DNA of 64,000 bases. It comes from Plectrocnemia conspersa (lineage: Eukaryota; Arthropoda; Insecta; Trichoptera; Polycentropodidae). The stretch is taken from positions 124,001-188,000 of the forward strand of contig VTFK01000534.1 of assembly GCA_009617715.1 (NCBI GenBank), given 5' to 3'. The position numbers and the translations under genes are program-made. Below, piece by piece: positions 37,501 through 48,400 of the stretch. Under the pieces are notes generated by a model, which saw nothing but the letters and a program-made list of their open reading frames with translations, did no database searches and was not told the DNA's origin. Numbering within the stretch: position 1 is the first letter of the stretch; the number at the start of each line of letters is the position of its first letter.

Positions 37501-40500
37501 TTGTATTTTCAACAGTAATGGTAGCGCATTATTAAACAATGATATCGGAGCAAAGAAAATAATAAGAAAACCTAAAGGATACGTACTATACGTAAAAAGT
37601 ATCAACATAGCAGAGAACATATTACGAAGATGGACAAACAAAACGGATTTGCGCCGAGGTGAAGATTTCATCGTAATTTTGCTAATGAACTCGGCAAAGC
37701 TGCAAATTGATAATTTACTCAACAATTTCTGGAATAATTTAGCATACTTCAACATTGTAACAGTAAATAGTGTAAAATATGATATTGAAGTTACGACTTA
37801 CAATCCTTATAAAGCTAAAGGCGATAATATTACGTTATGTTATTCCAATCATCGTTTGGATAACATGAACGTTATAACCGAGAGTGTTACTGTTCGGAAG
37901 AATTTGAACGGAAAAGTGTTGAATTTGAATAATTATCCGATACGAGTTACGATGCATGACTTTGGAGGATTATCTGATCCGGTTTTTGACGGTAAAGGGA
38001 ATTTGATCCGATTTGACGGAAACGAAGGTAGTGTAGTGGCGGAATACGCTAGGATAATGAAATTTAAGCCAATCTATGGTTTACCGAGGGATGGAATGGC
38101 GTACGGAGGAGAAGACGATAAAGGAATGATGTCTGGCAGTTTATTGGATATGGAAGAAGGTTTCTCTGATATTTCCGGAAATTATAGAATCGTACTCTTC
38201 AAACCGTTCAAGACAATCAAGTTTTTAAAATCGACCGTTCAGACTAAATTGGTTATTATGGTACCTAAGGGTTTGCCACAAGAGAAGACTATCGGAGTTA
38301 TTTTTTCAGTGTTGAATAAATATGCGCAAATATTATCTCTGATGTATATCATCGTTATAGTTTTACTTTGGACGGTATTCAAAATAAGAAATACTTATAG
38401 AAAATGGTCTAAATCTGCGCTATTCGAGTCGTTAACGGTCATAATTATGAATTGTATTCAAATCATTCACTTTGGATCACTGAAGTATCCGGAATCTAAA
38501 TGGGAGAGGACCGTGTTTATGAGTTTATCCATCTGGGCTTTGTTAGTAGGTAACGTTTTCATCGGAGGAATCGTTAATAATTTATCTACGGATATAATCG
38601 ACGAGATCGATACGTTTCAGCAACTTTTAGATAGCGATATTGTGGTCGGTAATATGATGTCCGCGAAATTTGTATTCATCAACGGTATCGAAGGAATGTC
38701 GGCCGCGGACGCAGATGTAAGAACAAAACTTTTCGATAAGCAGTTCATCTTCTACGATCCGATAGCTACGGCTAAAAAATTAGCATTGAACAGAACCTGT
38801 TCCATAATATGTCCAGATTTTATATCCAGAGCTTATATTAGTCAGTATTATTCGGATAGCGGAGAAGATCTGATACACGAGATGAAGCAGTTCATCACTT
38901 GGGAGTACTGCGCTCAGATGGTTCCTATCAACTCTCCTTTAGCTAAGAGATTCGAGAATGTTCAAGATTCGATAAACGAAGCGGGACTTCTGCTGCATTG
39001 GAACGACGAAGTGCAACATACTATGACGTTGAAGAAAATGCATCGGCCCACTTCGACGTCGGGTTTTCCGCCGTTGAGTTTGACGAATCTTAAAAAGATT
39101 TTTATGATCTGGGTCGTCATGCTGCTGGGATCTATGGTCGCGTTTTTGACAGAGTTGCTAGTGGCAGAGATGAATAGAGAGTGAATGACTTACGAGGTTC
39201 TTATTGCGAGTGCACTGTAGAAGTTCGGTGTAGAGACACTCGGCTTGTTGCGCTGGCACTTCAAAAGTCTTCATGATGGTGTTCAGCAGACATTCTTTCA
39301 TATTTTCCAGTATGGATTGCTCGTGTCTGTAAATTTTTATTAAACATATTATGATTAATTTAGTTCAGATTATGATTAATTTATGATTAATTTAGTTAGT
39401 ATTTATTGTCGTCTTTTATATCCGTTTTAATAATAAAAAAATCACCTAAAAACAGTTGCAGGGATTGAAATAGATGATCGACTGAGCACACTATGTGACT
39501 ATGTGAGCACAAAAACTCGCAATGAATTATGCCCTTCATATCCCCCTAAATGCATATCTTATTGGGGTGTAATCCTGTTCTGGGGTTCAGAATTTAAAGT
39601 TTATTGCCGTTTAACCACTGTCTTTTTAAACACTTCTCATCTTTAGTAACAATTCCAATCAAAAATAAATCTGTCTTTTCTTGAATCAATAATTATTGGC
39701 ATATTTAATTTGCTACGCATGATTTTTTTTATACAATTTATGAGATACCCATATTCTGCAAATTAACACTTTTTTTAATTCTAAAATGCCTGTCAACTGA
39801 GGTAGATGACACGTTGAGCTTTTGTGCTAGTTTTTGTATTGTTAATTTTAGACCTGCTTTGACGGCAGTCCTAATATCCTCACTAGCAACCCGTTCTTAC
39901 GTAGATATTTATTGGAAAAATTCCCGAAACGAAATTTTTAGAACCACATTTGACACTTTATAAATTTAATGGAATCCCTGTCCATTGTATTACTAAGGCT
40001 TTTAACTGCTATTTACGCATTATGAGTTGAAACTCATAAAGCATACTATAGCTTAACTTAGATTATATTATCTTCACTGCCATTGCTGATTTAGGGTTGA
40101 AAATATCGAAAAAAAAATATTCCGTTAAAAGCAGTAAAAATGAAGTTGATTTTTTTATAAGTTTGTAATATTAAAAGTTTTTTATTTTATTTTAATATAA
40201 TTTTTATACCTTTTTATTAAAGTTTTTGAATATTTTTTTAATTGTTTTTAATTGTCGCCATTTTGGGAATATGATATAAGGCAAAATATTCTACAAGATC
40301 TATTTTTGGGCATTATTGCTAGACAGATTAGTAGCGAGCGAGCATTAGTCAGAACAGTGAACATCACATGAAAAACTTTGCAACAAATCTTTTTTCCGAA
40401 AAAATCTGAACATTTACCTAAACAAACAATTTGTTTTATAGAACAATGTATTTATTTAAATGCATATTTTAATATCCTGTTAAATTGCACCATATAATAT

Positions 40501-43500
40501 TGCACATATTGTACATTTTAAAAATATTTGGTATTTTAAAAATAAATGAGTACATTTGATTGAAGTACTGCACAAAGTTAGTAATATATTGTTTGTTTAG
40601 ATTTTTCATTTAATTTATTTTTATTTTGAGTAGTTTATCTAAATCTATTTTTATAATTGTATATAAAGTAGTGTATAGTAATTAAAAGACAAACCTATGA
40701 ACGAAAGCAATGAGATCTGCAGCTCGACCGCTACCGTCGCAAACTACCACTGGAACAGGAGGTGTATCGGTGACATACTCCAAAACCGCTCTCACAGTGT
40801 GAGTACCACCTTCGATTACAAGGCACACCATTGGAGTTGACGAATGTGTATCTGAAACAAACGAGGATATTAATTATATATTTATTAATGGCAGGTTTAC
40901 ACAATGCGCCACGATGGCCTTTGTATTAAATAGTTCAAATATTTCTTACACGTAAATGACTCAGCTCAAACATGTACTAGTATGGATAATAATATTATTT
41001 TGTATAAATTATAACAGCTCTTCATAGCTAATGGATTTAGAAACAAATCCAATACAAAATATGCAGATTTTGATTTAATTAATGAAATACAACAAAACTT
41101 AACGATAAAAATAGAACTTCAGCATTATTTATAGACTAGAAAAAAGCTTTTGACACAGTAGACAAAAACATATTTTAGAAATCAAAACATATTGGAATAG
41201 TAAGACCAACAGTCAATTTATTAATATTAAAGCTTCTTATTTTTATTATTTGTTATTTTAATACATATTCTAAGTGTACTTATGATATTTTTTTAATGTA
41301 TATATTTTATATTTATTATTTTAATATATTACATTTTAACCGCAGAATGAGTTATTTCTTACTTTTGCGGAGTTATGTAAAAATAAATGTTGATAAACCT
41401 TTCTGTTCATTTTTTTCTAATAAACAGCTTTTTTCTATTAATAAAATGGTCTTGTAAGACATTTAATAGTAGAATTTAATTAGTGTGAATATTGCTATTT
41501 TCTTAAGTTAATCTAATTCTCGACTGAATTTAAAAGTCCACTGATTCATTCCAGTTTTGTCCTGTGACCAGCAGGCTACGTTTATAGAATGCGGATTTAA
41601 TAACTTATGTTAGCGAGCCGAGTCCGGCCCACGGGCCGTCGGTTGCTCGTGTGTTATTAACACATTACGGTCTATTTAATTATTTTTTGACCAAAATGTG
41701 ACATTTTTCACGCAACTAAAATAATTATAAATGTATATATTGGCATCGTTTTTTATATGTACAAGCTAAAGTTGCGTTATTTTGAACTATTTTAAACGCG
41801 TGAGCGTACTGACTGCGAGATTTCGCTATCACGCGTAAACGTGTGTTCGGACCGTATGTGTTTTTGTATAAAAAATATTAGAAACACACTCCTAGACTAA
41901 TATTTAAAACTAGTCACTGTATTATACTTACATGGATGAAGTTTCTGAGCAGCTATGAATTTTTCTAATTTTCTCCTGAATAAAATCTCGGCGCCGTACT
42001 TTCCTCCGGTGCCGTTGTCCACGAGTAGAAAATAAGCGTGTCGATTGTTGAGGACGGCGTATTTCGATCTAGACAATTAGGAATAGTAGTTGATCATGAG
42101 ATTGTACAAAGTAATTTGAATGAGAATGCTTTAGCATGACAAGCATTGATTAGAGCGCATGCATGTAAATACGAGAATTAATTCCAGAACATACGTCTGT
42201 CATGTGCGTCGGAATGTAATTTGATTAATTAAATTCTGTAGACAATAATATCTCGATGTCGATCCGTTCGAAGCAAACTAAGTTGGGTTTAAATTTACGT
42301 TAAGATTATTACGTGTTTAGTATATAAATTTTAACTGTCAAATGCATAAATCAGGTAATTTTTTATTTAAAAATAAAAATCAAAAACATTTTAGCCGCGC
42401 ATAGAAAATATTATCGATAGTACTATATATTTTTACGTTTAATCTACTTTTTTTTTTAAATATTATTTTCAAAAGTAACTCGATCGCGGCGAGCTTATAT
42501 CTCTAGCAAAAGCGAGTGTAAGAGGCGAAATACATAATTGAAGTAGTGCATTAGTAGTCTCGGTAGTAACCCGCAAAAGGGTCACTTAACCCGAAAAGGG
42601 CATGAAAAATGTATAGTAGTGAATGTAAACCTCGGCAAAGCGATAGAGTGGTACGGCACGTCTCTGTTGTGCCCCAAGAGTTCGTGGTTGTTCTCCACGA
42701 TGCCCCAAGGAGCTATGCCGATGCTGATGACCCTGCCCGCCCTCTGAGACCTTTCCAGCAGCAGAGCGTCCCCAACCTGTCTCGTCACCCCTGGAATCGA
42801 ATAAAAAAAAATCTTGTTCAATTATCACGTAACAAAAGTCTCCCTTTGTTCCCGACGTCAAAAATTCATAACGCAATCCAAAAACGAACGAAAAGTCGGC
42901 GGCGGCTTCGATTTTATGTATCTCGTGAATTATGCATGCGAAACGAAACATCAAAGGTTCCAAACGCTCGTTAATTAGCACGAACAAACTCGAACGGAAT
43001 TAAGAAACAAGTTTACTTTATGTAAATCGAGAAATGCTTTCAATTACGACTGTATTTTTAGAGAATACGTTATTTATTACAATTGTAGTAAAAAATATAT
43101 TACAATATAAGTAAAAAGCGAGCGTATTGTGCGAAAAAATGAGCGTGTGTGGCTTCTAAATACGTTCGATATCAGTTTTAATAGAATCAACGGTGTAACT
43201 CAAATATCACAGTTGTTTTTATTATTTATGAAATTAGTTAAAACTTGATAATGTATGTACTATATTTAAAGTTTATAATAACAATAATTTAGTCATATTT
43301 TTTTTATAAAAAACTTATTTATATATATTGTATTAATATAAAAAATGCAAATGAAATGTTACTACCTTAAATAACTATTTAATATATTTAAAGAATATTA
43401 ATTTTGAGACATTTCAAATTTAGATTATTGCTGAAAAATATAAGATATCATTTAGTATTTCTGTGACTTTATACAAATAACCAATATAAAATTAGTTGTT

Positions 43501-45425
43501 CTGGTTTTTAATTTATAAAATAAATATGGCATAATTGTTATTTTCATGATTATTAAAGTATTTAATTAAATATATACAGTTAATAATTATTAAAAGTACA
43601 TAATTTAAATGTAGTTAAATCTGAAAAATAATTTTTAGAATTAATTAATTTATTATAATACATTTTCATATAATAACTAATTTATTATAAAATTATATTA
43701 ATAAATTAGAAATCAAAGCAACCATATTTTTTATTATTATATATATTTTAGCAAAATATATTATTATTATTAATAAGGATAAATAAAATATTTAAGACTT
43801 TATTGATCTTTGTGTGAATATATTTATTTTCTATTATTATTAATTTTTATCAAAGTTTTTTTTATATATTTTGACATTTTACGTACGCTTTTGGGAAGTA
43901 CATAGCTCGTGGTATTACATAACTTCATTTTTAAACCAGGTTATTTTTATTGCTATCTTTCAAAATTTTTTTAATTTGTACACAACTACAATAGTCAAAT
44001 TCCACGAAAATATTGATAAACCATGTATTAAAAACTTGGGTTTGGTCACCAAAATACTTAGTGGTAGGCAAAATGTTTTGTAACAGCAACCTGAATTAAA
44101 TATCGCCCTAGTTTTGAAGCTGAGATGGCTAAGCTAATGAAAAAAAGCAAGCTATTTATGTAAATATAGTATCATGAGAAACCTTAGAACTTATTTATAG
44201 CCCGAATTACATTATTACTTCTGACCATAATTAAGATACTTGTAAGATATATCTTAAAAGGCAACAAATCTCGTACATATTAATCGCTTCATGGGACTTC
44301 TTCGCAGAATATCAAAATATCGCTTCGACTGAATCAATATTCCTTGAATATTAAAACATTTTTTGTTTCTTTGATGAGACCTTTTGGTGCATCTTGAAAA
44401 TTTAATAAAACCTACAAGTTCTCTTCTATCAAATCCACCTGTTCGTTCGCAAGCGAAAGCTTAATGAAACAGCATTTAAATCCGACATAAGAAGGATACG
44501 AATAAATGTGAATTTCATTGCTTTCGTTTACGTGCAGCACTCGGAGCTTTTATTAAATTTGTTTGCAATTAAGAATATTGATCCTAAGCGAAAGCAGCAT
44601 TTCTTACATTGTGTTATGGAGACATAGTGCGTCGCCTGTCACAACTTTTGGGGGTCTCGTCAACTTGACTAAAGCGTACCATCAATCATATTGAGACCTT
44701 CTATTTATTTCTGTGTAAAAGGGATAATCTGACGTGAACTTTTATCTTTACGACTCATTCAATATATATTTAAGTCCATATTATATTATTTGGCACGATA
44801 AATCACGAAATAACAAAAAGAGGAAATTATTTACAAATGTTTTCATTTATTTGATTAGTAATAATTCTAAATGTAGCATATACAACTTATTTTTTTGTTT
44901 ATTAAAAAACCACACACATACTTATAATTTATTGAAAAGAAAATCAATTGTTACGTCTAATTATTAATTTAAGTGATTTTAATGCTTTGCATATACCTTT
45001 ATTACTGTTATATTTTTCATGTTAAATTAGTTAATATTCCTGCCAAAAAAATTAGTGACATAACCGTCATTTCCATTTCGATCGTTCGACTTGGTCCAGC
45101 CGGGCCATCGCTTTGAGTCGCCAGGAGCTAGCTACATCTTTGAGATAAATTGAGCTCCGAGTTGAATATTGTTCAAAATAATCAGGAATCTATATAAAAT
45201 AAGAAACTCACCCGTGTTCGTGCCACCAGTGAAGATCCATGCTCCGGTAGTCTTAGCAGCTTTGAGTAATCCCTTACGAAGGACTTTCTTGAGCTTCGGC
45301 TGAAGCTCAAAGTTGGCCTTTCCACCCTGGACGGTGATGAGCAGCTTTGGCAGTTCTAGTCCCCATTCGCGAGTCAAGAGTTGGACGATGAGCTCAGGTC
45401 TAGTGTCGTAAGCGAGGCGAACATA
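13588..45425 (-). CDS. Trpm: TRPM-type cation channel (5' partial, 28 exons incl. two alternative)
   Basis: Plasma-membrane, divalent-permeable TRP channel of the melastatin subfamily. Exons in transcript order: 45212-45425, 42631-42790, 41932-42068, 40695-40851, 39194-39326, 32560-33005, 32274-32460, 32021-32210, 30861-31072, 30640-30801, 29022-29201, 28802-28959, 28545-28735, 28191-28338, 26106-26327 or 25732-25953, 24057-24290, 23792-23914, 23539-23730, 23279-23464, 22882-23083, 17522-17618, 16337-16464, 16125-16269, 15865-16044, 15660-15797, 15133-15272, 13588-13757. About 1,610 codons are visible. N-terminal melastatin homology is clear ([37 protein letters not shown]). S1-S5 lie in exons 29,022-28,191, pore and S6 in the alternative pair, the TRP box VWMFQRF in 24,057-24,290, and a coiled coil in the next two exons. 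The tail is Ser/Pro-rich and ends ...SETMC; no alpha-kinase domain is seen. All junctions keep phase except after 28,191-28,338, where a T-run frameshift is apparent. N-terminal exons were not found. Confidence 0.94.
14222..14850 (+). repeat. Repeat family R1, copy c
   Basis: Forward copy in the Trpm intron between exons 13,588-13,757 and 15,133-15,272. It aligns along about 600 bases with copy e: TTAGAACTTTCAT, TTTGAACAGCAAATG, GATATTTTAGAGCAGC, ATATATATCTACTGGTG, then GTTTAGAATCAGGGACGTCA and a G-run. Confidence 0.7.
18660..19040 (+). repeat. Repeat family R3, copy 1
   Basis: Shares with 20,325-20,630 the ordered words AAACGATTTAAATATTTAAT, AAAATGGCGC, GATTTTACAAGTGCA and TTATAAAGATTC, then GAGTGCAAATTAACTA. 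Both copies are in the same Trpm intron, same orientation, about 1.65 kb apart. Confidence 0.65.
19085..19172 (+). repeat. Repeat family R1, fragment d
   Basis: A fragment with TTTCATTAAATGCCATAC, TTGGCCAAATTCAAGGGAG and ATGACATCCCTG, matching the end of copy e. It directly follows a copy of repeat family R3. Confidence 0.5.
19510..20110 (-). mobile_element. LINE endonuclease-domain relic
   Basis: In the large Trpm intron 17,619-22,881. The minus strand reads [16 protein letters not shown] near 20,030-20,080 and [11 protein letters not shown] near 19,770-19,810. These are the metal-binding and catalytic signatures of the endonuclease domain of non-LTR retrotransposons (GDxN...SDH). Frames are broken between them. 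Sequence to about 19,510 ([10 protein letters not shown]) fits the linker that follows this domain in such elements. Confidence 0.55.
20325..20630 (+). repeat. Repeat family R3, copy 2
   Basis: Second copy of the 18,660-19,040 repeat with substitutions. The LINE endonuclease relic lies between the two copies. Confidence 0.65.
20655..20710 (+). repeat. GC-rich short tandem duplication
   Basis: GTGTGCCGGCCG followed by GAGGGACACC occurs twice, about 30 bases apart, in an otherwise AT-rich intron. GGCCGGCC-like palindromic words occur in each copy. Function unknown. Confidence 0.5.
21350..21480 (+). repeat. Repeat family R2, copy 2
   Basis: Second copy of the 1,040-1,190 repeat: GATTTTATTGCCTTTGACGT, AGAAGTGATAATTGTT and GGCTCTCCTATTGAT. 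It is followed by a forward R1 copy, whereas copy 1 follows a reverse R1 copy, so R2 is not simply part of R1. Confidence 0.6.
21645..22272 (+). repeat. Repeat family R1, copy e
   Basis: Forward copy in the long Trpm intron. The last 142 bases (22,131-22,272) start CAGGGACGTC and end AAATGACGTCCCTG, an inverted pair. The body matches copy c with scattered substitutions and small gaps. Confidence 0.7.
22620..22735 (+). repeat. Repeat family R6, copy 1
   Basis: Contains TTTTCAATTTCTATCATGTC, TTGAAATTAGTAATTTT, GATTGATTATCACAGATTAA and TTTTCCTAGATTTT. Matched forward at 56,325-56,440 and reverse at 49,325-49,395. Confidence 0.55.
25732..25953 (-). other. Trpm: Trpm alternative pore/S6 exon B (D-type)
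   Basis: A second 222-base, phase 0-0 exon lying 152 bases downstream of exon A. It encodes [19 protein letters not shown], a two-cysteine loop, S6 ([20 protein letters not shown]) and ...NAISHQ. Both copies join correctly to the next exon (VWMFQRF). Including both would duplicate S6, so the pair is read as mutually exclusive. The acidic D-D-I-D resembles the E-I-D stretch of vertebrate TRPM6/7 pores, suggesting B is the ancestral-type pore; that is inference. Confidence 0.88.
26106..26327 (-). other. Trpm: Trpm alternative pore/S6 exon A (Q-type)
   Basis: A 222-base exon, phase 0 at both ends, encoding 74 residues: [19 protein letters not shown], a loop with two cysteines, then S6 ([20 protein letters not shown]) and ...NSISHQ. 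The acceptor is ambiguous: CAG before GTATTTTTT, or CAG 12 bases later, which would drop VFFQ in frame. The first is preferred because exon B and TRPM relatives keep that segment. It matches exon B residue for residue in length. After GEVFA it has D-Q-M-Q, where B has D-D-I-D. Confidence 0.88.
26680..27500 (-). mobile_element. LINE ORF1 (gag-like) relic in Trpm intron
   Basis: Antisense frames in the intron before the pore exons give a gag-like order seen in I/Jockey/R1-type non-LTR elements. A segment [16 protein letters not shown]...EVGN lies at about 27,148-27,310. A broken zinc knuckle at 26,801-26,843 has the spacing C-x2-C-x4-H-x4-C, but the second Cys is Tyr and a frameshift precedes HFAKQC. 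A further Cys segment ([10 protein letters not shown]... DRNC) follows at 26,700-26,790. Stops and frameshifts make it inactive. Lineage within non-LTR elements is not certain; the N-terminal part may extend to about 27,750. Confidence 0.6.
29790..29852. repeat. Perfect 63-bp palindrome (31-bp arms, 1-base loop)
   Basis: In the Trpm intron 29,202-30,639. Bases 29,790-29,820 and 29,822-29,852 are exact reverse complements around a single G. The arm begins ATCACGTCTGTGTGATCC and ends in an AT-rich part. As RNA it would form a perfect hairpin. No protein or known element is recognised; perfection implies recent origin or an assembly artefact. Confidence 0.85.
33411..33647. repeat. Candidate short element with 10-bp inverted ends
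   Basis: ACCGGCTCTG at 33,411-33,420 is matched exactly in inverted orientation by CAGAGCCGGT at 33,638-33,647. A G-run follows at about 33,680. This may be a small terminal-inverted-repeat element in the Trpm intron upstream of the IR gene. No target duplication was identified and no second copy is in the window. Confidence 0.35.
34528..39184 (+). CDS. Ionotropic receptor (divergent IR family), nested in Trpm intron
   Basis: Ligand-gated cation channel subunit of the IR branch of glutamate receptors, a chemosensory family of arthropods. Three exons: 34528-34618, 34680-34920, 37516-39184, with GT-AG borders and agreeing phases, giving 666 residues, usual for IRs. A hydrophobic N-terminus (about residues 5-25) is a likely signal peptide. 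The ligand-binding S1 half includes [16 protein letters not shown]1 is near 380-402 ([13 protein letters not shown]), a pore loop near 420-440, M2 near 443-465 ([18 protein letters not shown]), then the S2 half and M3 near 638-660 ([15 protein letters not shown]). The canonical ligand-binding Arg of glutamate receptors is not clear, as in many divergent IRs. The gene lies wholly in the Trpm intron 33,006-39,193 on the opposite strand. Which IR lineage it belongs to, and its ligand, cannot be told. Confidence 0.88.
34921..37515 (+). other. Long second intron of the IR gene
   Basis: 2.6 kb of AT-rich sequence between IR exons 2 and 3, also inside the Trpm intron. No coding exon or recognisable transposon was seen. 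Confidence 0.65.
39327..40694 (-). other. Trpm intron, nothing recognised
   Basis: 1.4 kb AT-rich intron. A plus-strand AATAAA at 39,432-39,437 is the first good polyadenylation signal seen after the IR stop codon. No other feature supported. Confidence 0.5.
41122..41223 (+). mobile_element. Reverse-transcriptase fragment
   Basis: In the Trpm intron 40,852-41,931, one frame reads [32 protein letters not shown]. This is recognisably reverse-transcriptase motif A of a LINE (normally F-x-D-x-x-K-A-F-D), with two in-frame stops. Only about 100 bases are preserved. Confidence 0.55.
41600..41660. repeat. GC-rich imperfect palindrome
   Basis: In the Trpm intron 40,852-41,931. GAGCCGAGTCCGGCCCA faces CGGGCCGTCGGTTGCTC, with AATAAC / GTTATT further out. 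The block is far more GC-rich than the intron around it. Could be the end of a transposon or a structured element; undetermined. Confidence 0.4.
42791..45211 (-). other. Trpm intron, nothing recognised
   Basis: 2.4 kb, strongly AT-rich from 43,200 to 44,100. A less AT-rich block at 44,230-44,700 may be old transposon sequence but no family could be named. Confidence 0.5.
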
Positions 45426-48400
45426 CTGCGAAAGAAATCGATACCGTTAACAGATTATATTTTAGTAGGTCCTTAGAGAGACCACCTTTAGTGACATCTT
45501 TATTATATTAATCAAGTTGAGGGACACGTTCGAAAACTTATAGTCCAAAGTTCGTACATGTGGTAAAGTGTCAATTTATGATTCAATCTATGTATGGATT
45601 AAAAGCTTATTAATCGAAGAGATACTAGATGTTAGAAACTGCACATAAATTTGATTCGAAACGTGAGTTAGCAACCTAACTACTTACTGACATGTGGTAC
45701 ATTGTGCCGCCTGCGAACTTTAGGTGACATTTCCCAAACTAATTCAAACAATTACAGAGTATGTAATTGTTTGAATCAACAATACCAGATTCAAAGTTTC
45801 TATTTAATATTGTCAATTATCATTATCGATATCAATTTCAATAGTATATATTTTGATAAGTTTAAATTTTGCTATAATGCAGATTTTTTAATCAGTATAG
45901 TCAAAAACTAATACTTAAAAGACATGGGTTCGAATCTCATATGAACCTTTGTGTTTTTAAATTTTTAATACCGTAGCATAAAAACCCAGCTTTTATGAAT
46001 TTCAAGACACAAACTTAAAATATTGCTGTACGTATCCTTTATAATTATCGGACGGTCGCTTAAACAAAAGACCATATTAAACTAGCTTTCACTAAAGGGA
46101 TAGACTTTTAGATGTTATTATGATTGGCTTTTAATTGCTGTTGATTCCTATTTGTCCAAGCTTCTTCAAAGGATTGTATGAAAAAACGAGGCAATTTATC
46201 GTATCATCAATCACTGACAAGCATTCAATAACTCTAATAATTACTGGGAACCAATGACGGACATATTCACGGTGTACACTTACAGACACGAATCAATATC
46301 ACCAGTTGATAATCATCGAGGACTACAGTAAACAATTTTTCTGTATAGTTCACATTTTTGGTGAATCATATATTGTAATTTATATATTAAACTGTTATTA
46401 GATTTTTTAACTTACTAATGTCATAGATTACATATACATCAAATAACTCTTTTACTGCAGTGTTACTTACAATATTTTTGAAATATTTATATTACAATTT
46501 ATATAATATTAAAATTAATAAACTCATCTGCGTTATACGTATGTAGTATGTTTTGCTCCAAAATATCACCAGCGTGATATAATTTCGGTCGTAATGCAAT
46601 AAACACGTACAGGGGGATACCACAGTGCTTGAAGGGACAATTAGACTGGGTCAGAAAACGTAATTAGTCGTATAACCGAGGGTAAAATCACATCATAAGG
46701 AAACTCAATAATATAAAATAACAACGCCGCAACCATTTATTTTAATAAAAAATATATTTTATAGAACGCGTTCACACGAGAATATAAACGTACGAGTGTT
46801 TGACAGTGTGAAAACGTAAACTTAAATGCACGCGCTATCAATATATGAACATATATAGGGAATAATCCAATATTATTCAGAAAGTGATAGGTTAGATAAT
46901 GTTTCGATAAAATATTAATTTTTGATTTAGCAACAGAGCTTTTAAATTTTATAATTAAAATTCATATGCAAAAACGCAGCTGTAAATAATTAAAATATCT
47001 ATTTTTTTTATTTAAAATTTTAATAATTTTATATTTAATTCAATAATTTCATTGTGTTATATCGCATCAAGTACAGCTTATGGCGAATCGATCAAGGCGG
47101 TCTTTGGAAGCCTGAGAAAATCAGCCGCTTTCACTTTGAGTGTCAAATTTAATCCAGTTTAGCAGTCATTCTGAATCTCCAAGAATTCAATAGGATCTTG
47201 GTTAAATAAATAGTTTATTATTCTTTTTAAACGACCATGAAATGAATAAAAAAAAAAACAAAGCTAGGTATAAAGTTTTCTGCTTTACGTGTATTTTAAT
47301 ATTGTTTATACACTAGTATTTTTTTATAAAAAACATTATGTAAAATAGTGTTTGGTGATATGTGTATACTGATATTATTATCTGCAATACAATTTTGTAA
47401 CCAGACAAACATCAAAGTATACAATTAAAATAAATATCGTTACGTTTATTTTTGTTTTCTTTATGATGATCAAATTAACGATACGCACGTTTATAACGTG
47501 ACTTTTCACGTACACGTGTTTTATTAAAACCGCAAATAAAAATATATATATTTGTAATATTAAAATAAAATACAAGGTGCTTTATCCAGGGACGAACGTC
47601 TCCTCGTGAAAAATTGAGCGAGCATTAATAATTCATAAAGCCTTATTCGAAATGGCGTTTGGGGGCTCGAGAGAAAAATTCGTCGTTTAAAATTTGCGTT
47701 TGAGTGCTGCTACACAGGTGAGAGGTAATACCTGTTCTTGATGTCAGCGACACTATTTTTGATGCTTATTTAATGCATAACCTCTCACTTACGTAGTAAA
47801 TTTAATAAAATTAAAAAATAATATTAGTATAATTTTACTTGTTTATGCAGTAAATCGAACGATCTGTAGAATGTAAATGTGATTTGTTAATTTTTTATTA
47901 ATGTTAATTCAATACAAAGAATGAATTCATACGCTGAAGAATTTGTTGTAACAACATATTACCGCATTTTTGGTAAGAGTCGCATTATCATAGGCCAAGT
48001 ATATACCATTCTTTAGCATTCTTTCTGTAATGACTGATTTAGTAGTGAAATACTTTCTTTTCAAAATTCATCATTGGATATGTCTTATGTTACTTATTTT
48101 TTTCATACATTTTAAATTATATATTATGTATATATATATGTAGTACTATATCACAAACAATTATTTCAATACGTGATAGCCAATAAACAAAAGATCCAGG
48201 AAAGGCGAGATAAGAGGTCACTCATCAATGTCATTCGAATTTATAAAGCTTAGGTTCTCATAATCAGGCCATTAAAATGAAACGATGGGTCTTTTAATTT
48301 AAAATATATTTTACTACTAGTTTCTAGAAATCAAAGAAAATCAGTGAAAGTACGAATACTTTATCAATTCTTATAACACGATTTTTTTTTAAAAATATAA

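Noticed and set aside
37649..39184. Stand-alone 511-residue IR frame starting at 37,649
   Set aside because: That start is a TTG; the same frame continues upstream to an acceptor at 37,514-37,515 and joins two earlier exons with a real ATG and signal peptide.
42586..42987. Longer frames overlapping Trpm exon 42,631-42,790 on both strands
   Set aside because: They are shadow frames; only the phase that joins neighbouring Trpm exons gives conserved channel sequence.
44230..44700. Possible transposon relic
   Set aside because: Base composition is less AT-rich than around it, but no translated segment matched a family I could name.
45920..45950. tRNA-like T-arm (GGGTTCGAATCTC); similar words near 53,795 and 56,290
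   Set aside because: No matching acceptor stem, D-arm or anticodon arm was found upstream. At best these are remnants of tRNA-derived short repeats.
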